Assembly (NCBI RefSeq): GCF_051148895.1
Contig: NZ_CP154625.1
Coordinates: 1,736,001 to 1,800,000, forward strand
Length of the DNA: 64,000 bases
Reading direction: 5' to 3'
Source: Terrisporobacter vanillatitrophus
Lineage (GTDB): Bacteria; Bacillota; Clostridia; Peptostreptococcales; Peptostreptococcaceae
The notes below the pieces were generated by a model, which saw only the letters and a list, made by a program, of their open reading frames with translations, did no database searches and was not told where the DNA came from. Positions within the stretch are counted from its first letter, which is position 1. Each line of letters opens with the position of its first letter. Positions 44,846-52,805 of the stretch are shown piece by piece. The translations under genes and the position numbers were made by a program.

Positions 44846-45694
44846 ATGAAAAAAATAATTATATTAATTTCCGTATTGACTTGTATTTTTATATCAGGAT
44901 GTAATATGCAAGGAAAGGAAAAAGTAGAATCTTTAGGAGATGCTTATTTTTACCTTCTTGATAAAGCAGAAAATGAAGAAGACATAGGAATAGATGATGT
45001 AAAAAAACTATTAAAAGATTATGAGTTCAAGATTTTAGACCATTCAGAAATTCATGATGTAAAGGGTGAAAAATCCTATGAGTATATCTTTACTGGCGAT
45101 GATAATGAATATCTTAGTGTAAGTTTCATTGTTTCGGGAAGTAAAGAAACTATTGATTTTCTTACACATAGCTTATATGATGATGCCATAATTTTAATGT
45201 CTATTAAAGGAGAAAAACAATGGAATTATAGTATTGATACTTCTAAACTTGATAGGTCTAGTTATAAAAAAATACTAGGAGAAATAAATGAGCTAGGTAT
45301 TTCCATACAAAGGAAAGAAAATCAATATTCCTTAGAGGATGCTTGTTATTATATTATAGATAAAGTAAATAATAATGAAGATGTTAAAATTGATGATATT
45401 AAAAAATTATTAAAGGATTATAGATTTGAATCAGAGTTTATGGAAGAGATTCCTGAAGACAACACAAAAATATATAATTATACCTTTAGGAATGGTGATA
45501 TAGAAAAAATTATAATAGATACTTATGAAATAAATAATAAAGAGGCTATTTCAAATATAATGCATTTTATAAGTAAGGATCCTGAATTAGTACTATCTTT
45601 TGGAATTCAAGATTCTAATCTTTCTGTTAGTTATAATACAAATGATAAAACTAATTATAAAAAAACGTGGGATATAATAAATAAAATAAACTAA
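44846..45694 (+). CDS. Lipoprotein with two internal repeats
   Basis: 282 residues. Lipoprotein signal (IIILISVLTCIFISGC, lipidated Cys at residue 19). The mature part contains two homologous halves: SLGDAYFYLLDKAENEEDIG then IDDVKKLLKDYEFK near residue 30, and SLEDACYYIIDKVNNNEDVK then IDDIKKLLKDYRFE near residue 158, each followed by a beta-rich stretch (ISFIVSG-like, IIIDTYE). I do not recognise the domain. GGGGAAG precedes the ATG. Surface-anchored, function unknown. Confidence 0.75.
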   Translation: MKKIIILISVLTCIFISGCNMQGKEKVESLGDAYFYLLDKAENEEDIGIDDVKKLLKDYEFKILDHSEIHDVKGEKSYEYIFTGDDNEYLSVSFIVSGSKETIDFLTHSLYDDAIILMSIKGEKQWNYSIDTSKLDRSSYKKILGEINELGISIQRKENQYSLEDACYYIIDKVNNNEDVKIDDIKKLLKDYRFESEFMEEIPEDNTKIYNYTFRNGDIEKIIIDTYEINNKEAISNIMHFISKDPELVLSFGIQDSNLSVSYNTNDKTNYKKTWDIINKIN

Positions 45695-45710
45695 AAATAA
45701 AAAAGAGTGC

Positions 45711-45737
45711 AGTTCTTGACGGTTTGTGTCAAGAACT
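45711..45737. repeat. Dispersed TTGAC/GTCAA hairpin, copy 2
   Basis: AGTTCTTGAC, loop GGTTTGT, GTCAAGAACT: perfect arms. Near-copy of 23880-23906. It follows the lipoprotein gene; no T-run. Confidence 0.6.
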
Positions 45738-45917
45738 AATAAAGACATCATCATAATAGTATGGAAGTAATATACTCTCTTTATTGTATTTACTAGCCCT
45801 TTTGTTATTTTTTAATAATTTGTTATAATATATCTATTACAAGATTGCCTATATGGGAAACATAGTCTAAATAGTAAAATAAATATAAGTAATAAATTCA
45901 ACAACAGGAGGAAAGTT

Positions 45918-46247
45918 ATGCCACAAATAAAAGTAAGAGGAATAAATGAAAACGACATCTGCAAGATAAGTGAAAAGATGATTGATGAATTAGTAGAAGC
46001 AGTAAAATGCCCAAGAGATTATTTTGAAATAGAATGTATAAAGTCTGTTGCTATAAGAAATGGTAAGATAGCAGATGTATATCCATTTGTAGAAGTAGCT
46101 TGGTTTGATAGAGGTCAAGAGGTGCAAGATACAGTAGCTAAAATAATCACTAACAATATAAGAGAAAATCTAAATATAGAAAGTATGGATTTAGCTTTTA
46201 CAGTTTTTGAAAAAGAGAAGTATTATGAAAATGGAGAGCACTTCTAA
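45918..46247 (+). CDS. DUF1904-family protein
   Basis: 109 residues matching DUF1904: MPQIKVRGINENDICKISEK, then FEIECIKSVAIRNG, YPFVEVAWFDRGQEVQDTVA. The fold is tautomerase-like in appearance (Pro at position 2, short alpha/beta unit), which hints at a 4-oxalocrotonate tautomerase relative; that is inference. CAGGAGGA precedes the ATG. Standalone gene. Confidence 0.8.
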   Translation: MPQIKVRGINENDICKISEKMIDELVEAVKCPRDYFEIECIKSVAIRNGKIADVYPFVEVAWFDRGQEVQDTVAKIITNNIRENLNIESMDLAFTVFEKEKYYENGEHF

Positions 46248-46418
46248 GAAATTGTAAATATGTTAACTAAAAAGTTATATTACTTTATTTATATAGAATT
46301 ATCAAATATTGATTAATATAATAAAAAAGTTTTAACTTAGTATTTAATGTATAGTTGTTGTATTATAATCATATCTGAGTTACATAATAAACTTAATAGT
46401 TGAAAATTCACATAACCC

Positions 46419-46450
46419 AGGTATACACAAAAATGTGTATACCTTTTTTG
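46419..46450 (+). terminator. Dispersed hairpin, third copy, with T-run
   Basis: AGGTATACAC, loop AAAAAT, GTGTATACCT, then TTTTTG. It lies 170 bases past the DUF1904 gene in a 435-base gap that otherwise holds only AT-rich sequence and the box at 46611. Confidence 0.75.
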
Positions 46451-46610
46451 TATTATACATATCTAGCTTTGTACCATGTTTAATTCATTGTACTTCTACT
46501 ATAAATACTACATTTATTGTAAAATATGAAATGAATGTTCATACAATGGTGTAGAAGAAAAATATGGCCTTGTTTTTGATTTTACAATACAATAAAGATA
46601 TTACTTCACG

Positions 46611-46623
46611 AAGTTACAAAGTT
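46611..46623 (+). promoter_or_regulatory. AAGTTACAAAGTT box before the amidase
   Basis: Exact copy of the 13-mer at 43347-43359, here about 60 bases before the ATG. Confidence 0.45.
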
Positions 46624-46682
46624 TTATATTTAAAATATATAGAATATAAATAAAGAGTAAATAAAAAAGGGGGGGAGAGAAT

Positions 46683-47465
46683 ATGAAAAAGAAAATTGTT
46701 TTATTATTTGTGGTCGTAAGCATGTTAGCTTTGATTACTGGCTGCGTTAGAATTAATTCCAGGGAAAATAAGGATGTTGAAACAAATAAAGTAGAAGATA
46801 CACAAGATGATAAAAATAATGACTCTGATAAAGATAATAATTCAAAGATTACTATAGTTATAGATCCAGGTCATTCATCAACAGGAACATCAGGAAATGA
46901 ACCAGTATCACCAAACTCTTCTACAACAAAATTAAAAGATGGCTTAGGAGCAACAGGATTATATACAAATATACCAGAGCACAAAACTACTATGTCAGTG
47001 GCATCATTACTAAAAAAGGAACTACAGTCAAAGGGATATAATGTAGTTTTAACTAAAAATGATGTGGCAGAGTCTAAAAGTAATATAGAAAGAGCTGAAG
47101 TTGGTAACAAAAATAATGCTGATTTAGTAGTAAGAATCCATGCAGATTCTTGTGAAGATAATAGTGTGAATGGTGCATCTATGCATGTTCCAGCCAATAA
47201 TGAATACACATCAAGTTTTTATAAAATTAGTAAATCTTATGGAACAACAATACTTAATACATATGTGAAGGAAGTAGGTATAAAGAGTAGAGGGGTTATA
47301 GAAAGAGATGATTTGACAGGATTTAATTGGTCTAAAGTGCCTGTTGTTTTGATAGAGATGGGATTCTTGTCTAATAAGGAAGATGATGAGTTTGTTAGTA
47401 ATACAGAAAATCATCCTATAATAGCAAAAGCTATAGCTGATGGAATTTATAAATGTTTTGAATAA
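46683..47465 (+). CDS. N-acetylmuramoyl-L-alanine amidase lipoprotein
   Basis: 260 residues, Amidase_3 (AmiC-like) zinc amidase that cleaves peptide stems from peptidoglycan. Lipoprotein signal ending ALITGC (Cys at residue 21), a charged linker, then ITIVIDPGHSSTG (first Zn His), the loop GLGATGLYTNIPEHKT (Zn Glu-type region), DLVVRIHADSCEDNSVNG (second His), and VVLIEMGFLSNKEDDEF carrying the catalytic Glu. AGGGGGGGAGAG precedes the ATG. A decayed copy of its C-terminus is found at 52512-52570. Confidence 0.92.
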   Translation: MKKKIVLLFVVVSMLALITGCVRINSRENKDVETNKVEDTQDDKNNDSDKDNNSKITIVIDPGHSSTGTSGNEPVSPNSSTTKLKDGLGATGLYTNIPEHKTTMSVASLLKKELQSKGYNVVLTKNDVAESKSNIERAEVGNKNNADLVVRIHADSCEDNSVNGASMHVPANNEYTSSFYKISKSYGTTILNTYVKEVGIKSRGVIERDDLTGFNWSKVPVVLIEMGFLSNKEDDEFVSNTENHPIIAKAIADGIYKCFE

Positions 47466-47498
47466 TGAAGTTGTTTATTTATATAAATATCAAACTAT

Positions 47499-47654
47499 AT
47501 GAAGTGGTTTAAGTGGATAAGAACATTTGAAACAGATAGAGATTATATTAAAACTAAGAATTTTATTGTACAAAGTAATGTGGTATACTCCTACACTAAG
47601 AATGAAGGATTTCAAATTAAGAACGCTACAGTTTATGTAACTAATAATAAATGA
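47499..47654 (+). CDS. Short ORF, uncertain
   Basis: 51 codons, MKWFKWIRTFETDRDYIKTK onward to VYVTNNK. No ribosome site. The beta-rich, Thr/Asn-rich composition looks like the end of a secreted protein, so this may be a relic. Unknown. Confidence 0.25.
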   Translation: MKWFKWIRTFETDRDYIKTKNFIVQSNVVYSYTKNEGFQIKNATVYVTNNK

Positions 47655-47682
47655 GTTAAAAGAATGCTATAATAAAAATAAG

Positions 47683-47706
47683 TACGCAATCGTTATATAA
47701 TGCGAA
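47683..47706 (+). repeat. Recurrent promoter-like box, copy 1
   Basis: TACGCAATCGTTATATAATG followed by CGAA, containing TATAAT, 20 bases before a gene start. Near-copies are at 48848-48872 and 61311-61334. Confidence 0.5.
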
Positions 47707-47726
47707 AAAGATACAAAGGGGATAAA

Positions 47727-48011
47727 ATGATGAAGACGATAATACTTATAATATCAGCTTCTATATCAATGATTATGTTTGATAAATTAAACTCCAAATA
47801 TGATTTCTTTAAAGATATGCGAAGTAAAATAAAGGATTTAAATGAGAAAAAAGAAAATAAATTAAGAATAAGTTCTTATGTATTAATACTTATAATATAT
47901 GGAATTATGCAAAACACTAAGATGAATATAATAGTACAAGGATTAATTTTTGGACTATTGCTTTCATTTAGAGAAATATGCTTTAAAAAGGATTCAAATA
48001 CACAATCTTAA
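47727..48011 (+). CDS. Small two-helix membrane protein
   Basis: 94 residues: N-terminal helix TIILIISASISMIMF, a charged cytosolic-type loop with many Lys/Asp, then ISSYVLILIIYGIMQ and IIVQGLIFGLLLSF. Ribosome site AAAGGGGAT precedes ATG 47727 (ATG 47730 is an alternative). Family not recognised. A promoter-like box directly upstream is shared with two other loci. Confidence 0.6.
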   Translation: MMKTIILIISASISMIMFDKLNSKYDFFKDMRSKIKDLNEKKENKLRISSYVLILIIYGIMQNTKMNIIVQGLIFGLLLSFREICFKKDSNTQS

Positions 48012-48222
48012 TATATTGAGAAGAAAGAGAGTATTAGCCTAATACCCTTATTTTTTATGCTTAAAAAATTACAAACATAAATTATTTATAAACTTCTTAG
48101 GACTATGATCAATGTTAGAATAGTTATATATTAAGAATTGAAGAAGGGGAGAAAGGAATTTGTAAATTAAATTTTAATTATAATAAAAAATTAAAATTTA
48201 TTATGTAGGGGGAACATTTTAG

Positions 48223-48783
48223 ATGAAAAAAATAAGCATAATATCATTAATAATAGTATTAATACTTTCAATAAGTGGATGTAATAAAGAAAATGACTTA
48301 TGGTATGGGGAAGTAGAAGGTAATAAATATATAAATAAAAAGTTTTCTTTTGAAATGGATATTCCTGATGAATGGAAAGTTAAGGAAGATATAGAAAATA
48401 TGAATGAAGAAGTTAATAATTTAGAAGATTTAGAAGAAGTAACTATTTGTATTATGTCTTCTAAATTTAGTAATCAAGGGATAAAAGTGGATAAACATTT
48501 AGTAATAGGGGAAGGGATGAGTATACGAGTTATTAATAAAGACGAAAAAATTAATGATTATATAGATAAAGTTTACAATATCGACTTTGGGGATGATTCT
48601 GCTAATATTCAAAATATAGAAACTAAAGATGTGAATGGTAAGGAGTTTACAATTATTGAATTTAAAAACAATATAGTATATTTAATCAAAATAGAAAATA
48701 AGATTTTCGATTTTAATACAGTGTATTTAAATGATTCACAGAAAGAAATAATAAGAGCTATGAATTCTATAAAATTTAAATAA
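48223..48783 (+). CDS. Lipoprotein of unknown function
   Basis: 186 residues. Lipoprotein signal IISLIIVLILSISGC (Cys at residue 20). The mature part begins with KYINKKFSFEMDIPDEWKVK, the pattern of PsbP-like/DUF-type surface lipoproteins in Firmicutes (an FxFxIPxxW start), followed by an alpha/beta fold of about 150 residues. AGGGGGAA precedes the ATG. Ligand unknown. Confidence 0.75.
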   Translation: MKKISIISLIIVLILSISGCNKENDLWYGEVEGNKYINKKFSFEMDIPDEWKVKEDIENMNEEVNNLEDLEEVTICIMSSKFSNQGIKVDKHLVIGEGMSIRVINKDEKINDYIDKVYNIDFGDDSANIQNIETKDVNGKEFTIIEFKNNIVYLIKIENKIFDFNTVYLNDSQKEIIRAMNSIKFK

Positions 48784-48847
48784 ACTAAAGATATAATTTT
48801 CATTATAAATATAAAAAATAAATTACAATTTGGAGGGGACATTTGGT

Positions 48848-48872
48848 GAACAATCGTTATATATAATGGAAA
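48848..48872 (+). repeat. Recurrent promoter-like box, copy 2
   Basis: GAACAATCGTTATATATAAT followed by GGAAA; a variant of the box at 47683-47706, about 110 bases before the acetyltransferase gene. Confidence 0.4.
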
Positions 48873-48981
48873 ATAAAGATTATTTTAATATTATATAAAT
48901 ATAAATTTGAAGAGATAAATGGTTTTTATATATTAAGGATTAAGTATTATCAATATCTAATTTAGAAAGGTTTTTTAAATA

Positions 48982-49374
48982 ATGTTTTATATTTCAAAAG
49001 ATAAAGATAGGATTCAATTCCAAAATGTAAATGATATGCTAGGTATGACTTACTGGGCAAATAATCGCAGTGAAGATAAAATAAGAAAATCAATAGAAAA
49101 CTCTATATGCTATGGTGCATATTTAAAAGATAATAATAAGCAAATTGGATTTGCAAGAGTTGTTACTGACTATGCAACAGTTTATTATATTTGTGATGTA
49201 ATTGTGGATGAAAATTATCGTGGAAATAGTATAGGTAAAGCTCTTATGGAAACAATTGTAAATGATAAGGAATTACAAGACATGAAAGGGATGTTAGTAA
49301 CTGAGGATGCACATGGACTCTATGAACAGTATGGTTTTTCAAAAGATGAAAATATATTTATGTGCAAAAGATAA
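48982..49374 (+). CDS. GNAT-family N-acetyltransferase
   Basis: 130 residues. Acetyl-CoA-binding motif A: YYICDVIVDENYRGNSIGKA (R/Q-x-x-G-x-G/S pattern as YRGNSIG), preceded by IGFARVVTDYATVYYI and followed by the C-terminal HGLYEQYGFSKDE signature of the family. Length and pattern fit the small YjcF/YhbS-like acetyltransferases. AGAAAGG precedes the ATG. The acceptor substrate is unknown. Confidence 0.88.
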   Translation: MFYISKDKDRIQFQNVNDMLGMTYWANNRSEDKIRKSIENSICYGAYLKDNNKQIGFARVVTDYATVYYICDVIVDENYRGNSIGKALMETIVNDKELQDMKGMLVTEDAHGLYEQYGFSKDENIFMCKR

Positions 49375-49390
49375 TAATACCTTAAAAATT

Positions 49391-49446
49391 AAAATAGCTT
49401 TACCTTGAGTATTATATTTTAAATACTATGGTAAAGCTATTTTTTA
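49391..49446. terminator. Bidirectional terminator
   Basis: AAAATAGCTTTACC and its complement, with an inner AGTATT/AATACT stem, between convergent genes; T-runs on both strands. Confidence 0.9.
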
Positions 49447-49468
49447 TTTATACTTATCAAAAAATATC

Positions 49469-49969
49469 TTAGGCCATAATAAGAGATTCATATGCTAATT
49501 TATGACCACTTTCAGTTTTAAAGTTATTATCAATAAGTTTCTTTAATTTTTCTTGGCTGTTTTTTGAATCTAATTTTTTTAAAGCCTCTAAGAAGTCTGC
49601 TTCCCATATTATTTGAAAGTCTCTGTTATCAATAGCGCTAAACGTATGATGATGACCTATTATATGACAGATTCTATCAATTTCATCTGTAGTTAAATCT
49701 TCATCAAAAAGTAATTCTTTGGCAGCGGATGGACCTTCTTTTTCTTGATATGGACCACTTGTGTTATTGTATTTCGCTTTAGCATTAATCATACCTATAT
49801 CATGAAGAATAGCAGTTAGTTCAATAATCTCCCTCTCCTCTCCTACTATTTTTTCACCATCCATTATTACCTCTGCATTATGTAGAACATTTAATGCATG
49901 ATATATTTCTGTTGGTATAGTGTTTTCAAATGATGATTTCATTTTGTTCATTACTGATTCTTTACTCAT
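49469..49969 (-). CDS. HD-domain phosphohydrolase-like protein
   Basis: 166 residues: YHALNVLHNAEVIM (first His), ELTAILHDIGMINAK (HD pair), and CHIIGHHHTFSAID (further His residues), ending LAYESLIMA. Small HD proteins hydrolyse nucleotides or other phosphate esters; substrate unknown. The start codon shares its A with the stop of the upstream MarR gene (TAATG), so translation is coupled and the regulator is expected to control it. AAGGAG precedes the start. Confidence 0.88.
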   Translation of the reverse strand: MSKESVMNKMKSSFENTIPTEIYHALNVLHNAEVIMDGEKIVGEEREIIELTAILHDIGMINAKAKYNNTSGPYQEKEGPSAAKELLFDEDLTTDEIDRICHIIGHHHTFSAIDNRDFQIIWEADFLEALKKLDSKNSQEKLKKLIDNNFKTESGHKLAYESLIMA

Positions 49970-50442
49970 TATAATTCTCCTTTATTTTTATTCTCTGATA
50001 ATTCCTCAATTTGTTCTTGCATATACTCGTTAAAGGAAATAATAAAGTTGGATATTTCTTTTAATTTGTTGCTATCAAATTGACTTAAAAATTTATTGTC
50101 TCTTTCTAACCACAATTTATGTCTCTTATCATGTTCTTCATATAAAAATTGACCTTTTACAGTTAATTTAAAAAATACTTTTTGTTTATTACTAGGAATT
50201 GAATAAGGCTCAATTGCTTCTTCTTTTATTAACCTCTTTGTTATTTTGCTTATTGCACCTTTTGTCATTTTAAGATGTTTTGCAATTTCTGTTACATTAG
50301 GATTTTCTAAATCTCCAATGGCTTCAATAGTATGAATTTCGGAAGTTCCATACTCATGTAACTTTTCGTTTTCTGTTAATTTTGCTAGTAAATCTTGTTT
50401 TTCTAAAAACTCTGCAATTTGATCTAATAATAAATTATTCAT
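49969..50442 (-). CDS. MarR-family regulator with doubled operator
   Basis: 157 residues: ATP-independent winged-helix regulator with IHTIEAIGDLENPNVTEIAK, recognition region HLKMTKGAISKITKRLIKEE and wing SNKQKVFFKLTVKGQF. AGGAGG eight bases upstream fixes the start at 50442; an in-frame ATG further upstream would lie in the operator. First gene of a two-gene unit with the HD-domain protein. Autoregulation through the two palindromes just upstream is very likely. Confidence 0.88.
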   Translation of the reverse strand: MNNLLLDQIAEFLEKQDLLAKLTENEKLHEYGTSEIHTIEAIGDLENPNVTEIAKHLKMTKGAISKITKRLIKEEAIEPYSIPSNKQKVFFKLTVKGQFLYEEHDKRHKLWLERDNKFLSQFDSNKLKEISNFIISFNEYMQEQIEELSENKNKGEL

Positions 50443-50450
50443 AATACCTC

Positions 50451-50501
50451 CTTGTTTCCTTGTAAACAAGTATAACAAAAACTTGTTTCCTTGTAAACAA
50501 A
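50451..50501 (-). promoter_or_regulatory. Two near-identical palindromic operators
   Basis: CTTGTTTCCTTGTAAACAAG at 50451-50470 and the same sequence with a final A at 50482-50501. Each has arms CTTGTTT/AAACAAG; the centres are 31 bases apart, three helical turns. The first overlaps the ribosome site of the MarR gene. Confidence 0.75.
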
Positions 50502-50630
50502 TTTAAAATAAGTAAGTAAAAAACTAAAAGAAATTAAGATTACTTTAGTTCACAATTTTAATCTAATGCAAACGAAAAAGTAGGAGTATATCAATACTAT
50601 ATTGAAACATAGCCAAATAATAAAATATAA

Positions 50631-50667
50631 AAAGTTGCATATCAGATTGATATAAGCAGCTTTTTTT
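50631..50667 (+). terminator. Stand-alone terminator hairpin
   Basis: AAAGTTGCATATCA pairs with TGATATAAGCAGCTTT and is followed by a T-run. It lies in a 370-base gap with no gene on its 5' side on this strand, so it may end a short unannotated transcript starting near the MarR promoter. Confidence 0.6.
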
Positions 50668-50724
50668 GTGTATTCACTATGGATTTTTATGCACTTATTT
50701 ATACTTTTATTGCAAATGTACTAA

Positions 50725-50754
50725 TACAATTCTTGAAAAAAGTGAAATTGTATC
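50725..50754 (+). promoter_or_regulatory. Inverted repeat before the aminotransferase
   Basis: ATACAATT and AATTGTAT arms separated by 14 bases, about 60-90 bases before the start. It may be a regulator site. Confidence 0.4.
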
Positions 50755-50814
50755 ACATAAATAGAAAAATCATATATAATTACTTCATAAGTATTTTAAC
50801 AAGGAGAGGAAATT

Positions 50815-51957
50815 ATGAACAATAAAAATGTATATATGCCAGGACCAAGTAATGTTAGGGAAAATGTAAGACAAGCAAGAAGTATAAAAACTACAAATCC
50901 AGATGTGGATGCTGATTTTGTGGAATTTTATAAGAACACTTGTGATAAAATGGCAAAAATAATAAACACTAAAAATGACGTATACATACTAAGTGGAGAA
51001 GGTATACTGGGTTTAGAAGCAGCATGTGCATCATTGACAGAGAAAAACGATAGAGTTTTAGTTATAGATAATGGAATATTTGGAAAAGGTTTTGAGGATT
51101 TTGTAACTATGTATGGTGGGGAAGCTGTACTTTTTAGCAAAAGTTATAAAAAAGCTATAGATGTAGAAGAATTAGAAAGATTTTTAGAAAAAGACCATGA
51201 TTTTAAATATGCAACTATAGTACACTGTGATACACCAACGGGAGTTTTAAATGATTTAAGTAAAATATGTCCATTACTTAAAAAGTACAACATACTTACT
51301 GTTGTAGATTCAGTGGCAGCCATGGTTGGAGAAAAACTTTTAGTAGATGATTGGCAAATAGATATAGTACTTGGTGGATCTCAAAAAGCCATATCAGCTC
51401 AACCGGGTCTTAGTATAGTAAGCGTAAGTGAAGATGCTAAAAATAGTATGAAAAATAGAAAAAGTAAAATAATAGGTTTTTACTGCAACTTAACAATATG
51501 GGAAGATTACTATGAACAAAAATATTTCCCATATACAATGCCTATAAGTGACATTATAAGTTTAGATAGAGCTTTGGAAAATATATTAGAAGAAGGAACA
51601 GAAAATACAATAAAAAGACATGAAAAAGTTGCAAAAGCTACAAGAGAAGCACTTAAAGAATATGGTGGAGAGTTATTTTTAGATAGTGGATACTCTAATA
51701 CGGTAACAGCACTAGTTATACCTGAAAATATAGGAGCTTTAAATTTAACTAAGCATATACGTGAAAAATACAACACTATAATAGGAACATCACTGGGAGA
51801 ATATGTGGATAAATTACTTAGAATTGGCCACATGGGAGAAAATGCAAAATTAGATAAAATAATATATATATTGGATATTTTAGATAATAGTTTAAAAGAT
51901 TTAGGTTTCCAAGGAAATGGATCTTTAGTAAGTTTGTTTAATAAATACTACAAATAA
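50815..51957 (+). CDS. Class V aminotransferase, alanine-glyoxylate/serine-pyruvate type
   Basis: 380-residue PLP enzyme of fold type I. N-terminal MPGPSNVRENVRQA (PGP signature), SGEGILGLEAACAS, HCDTPTGVLNDL, VVDSVAAMVGEKLLVDDWQI, then the PLP lysine in VLGGSQKAISAQPGLS, and the C-terminal GEYVDKLLRIGHMGE, all characteristic of the alanine-glyoxylate aminotransferase group. AAGGAGAGG precedes the ATG. It is followed 20 bases later by an ECF transporter S component; a linked vitamin or pyridoxal-type pathway is possible but not shown. Confidence 0.9.
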   Translation: MNNKNVYMPGPSNVRENVRQARSIKTTNPDVDADFVEFYKNTCDKMAKIINTKNDVYILSGEGILGLEAACASLTEKNDRVLVIDNGIFGKGFEDFVTMYGGEAVLFSKSYKKAIDVEELERFLEKDHDFKYATIVHCDTPTGVLNDLSKICPLLKKYNILTVVDSVAAMVGEKLLVDDWQIDIVLGGSQKAISAQPGLSIVSVSEDAKNSMKNRKSKIIGFYCNLTIWEDYYEQKYFPYTMPISDIISLDRALENILEEGTENTIKRHEKVAKATREALKEYGGELFLDSGYSNTVTALVIPENIGALNLTKHIREKYNTIIGTSLGEYVDKLLRIGHMGENAKLDKIIYILDILDNSLKDLGFQGNGSLVSLFNKYYK

Positions 51958-51977
51958 ATATGTGTGGGGGATATAAA

Positions 51978-52508
51978 ATGCAAATATCAAATGAAGTTAG
52001 AAAAAATATAGGAACTAGAGATTTAGTAGAAACTGCTTTGCTTATAGCATTGGTATTTATAGCAACAAGGTTTATTAACATAAGACTGCCAATAGCATCA
52101 AGTGGAGGATTAGTACACTTAGGAAATACAATGTTATTTATTTCATCAATTGTATTTGGTAAGAAAAAAGGTGCTTTAGCTGGTGCTTTTGGTATGGGCT
52201 TATTTGATCTACTGTCAGAATGGGCAATGTGGGCACCCTTTACATTTATAGTTAGAGGAATAATGGGATATATTATAGGAAGTATTGCCTGGTCTAACAA
52301 CAAAAAAGGAAACAGTGTTTTAACTAATGTTTTTGCCATAATAGTGTCAGGTATTTGGATGATATTTGGTTATTATGTAACAGAGATAGTGTTATATGGA
52401 AACTATATACAGCCTTTATCATCTGTGCCAGGAAATATTACTCAAATAGTTATAGGGTTAATTATAGGTGTTCCAGTGGCGAAGGTTGTTAAGAAATATA
52501 TTAGATAA
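51978..52508 (+). CDS. ECF transporter S component
   Basis: 176 residues, about six membrane helices: DLVETALLIALVFIATRFIN, then RLPIASSGGLVHLGNTMLFI, KKKGALAGAFGMGLFDLL, and later VTEIVLYGNYIQPL. The HLGNTMLF motif and length fit substrate-binding S components for vitamins, closest in my memory to pyridoxine/hydroxymethylpyrimidine-type families. It must share the energising EcfAA'T module encoded elsewhere. Start at ATG 51978 with GTGGGGGA. Cotranscribed with the PLP-dependent aminotransferase. Confidence 0.82.
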   Translation: MQISNEVRKNIGTRDLVETALLIALVFIATRFINIRLPIASSGGLVHLGNTMLFISSIVFGKKKGALAGAFGMGLFDLLSEWAMWAPFTFIVRGIMGYIIGSIAWSNNKKGNSVLTNVFAIIVSGIWMIFGYYVTEIVLYGNYIQPLSSVPGNITQIVIGLIIGVPVAKVVKKYIR

Positions 52509-52511
52509 AGT

Positions 52512-52570
52512 TAAAGTGCTTGTTGTTTTGATAAAGATTGAATTTTTGTCTACCAAAGAATCTCTTTAAG
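52512..52570 (+). pseudogene. Relic of an Amidase_3 gene C-terminus
   Basis: The 49 bases 52512-52560 translate to VLVVLIKIEFLSTKE, matching VPVVLIEMGFLSNKE of the amidase at 46683-47465 (DNA about 47333-47382) with several changes, then a stop. The catalytic Glu is changed to Lys. No upstream part of the gene remains. Further decayed sequence may continue to about 52740. Confidence 0.65.
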
Positions 52571-52755
52571 TAACTAAAAGTAATGGTGTAACAAAAATAA
52601 CTTTAAAACCCAATAATTATCTAAAATGAACCTATATACAAAATAAATCGAAAGTTCATCAGTAACAATAATAGTATTAGGAAATGAATTTGTAGATAGA
52701 TATGACGAAAGCAGAATTCATAATGAAAACTATTAAAAATGTATAATTTAAAAAT

Positions 52756-52795
52756 AAAAAAGATATTATCATATTACCATGATAATATCTTTTTT
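52756..52795. terminator. Bidirectional terminator
   Basis: AAAAAAGATATTATCAT and its complement around loop ATTACC, between the relic and the convergent crystallin gene. Confidence 0.92.
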
Positions 52796-52805
52796 GTTTA
52801 GACTA

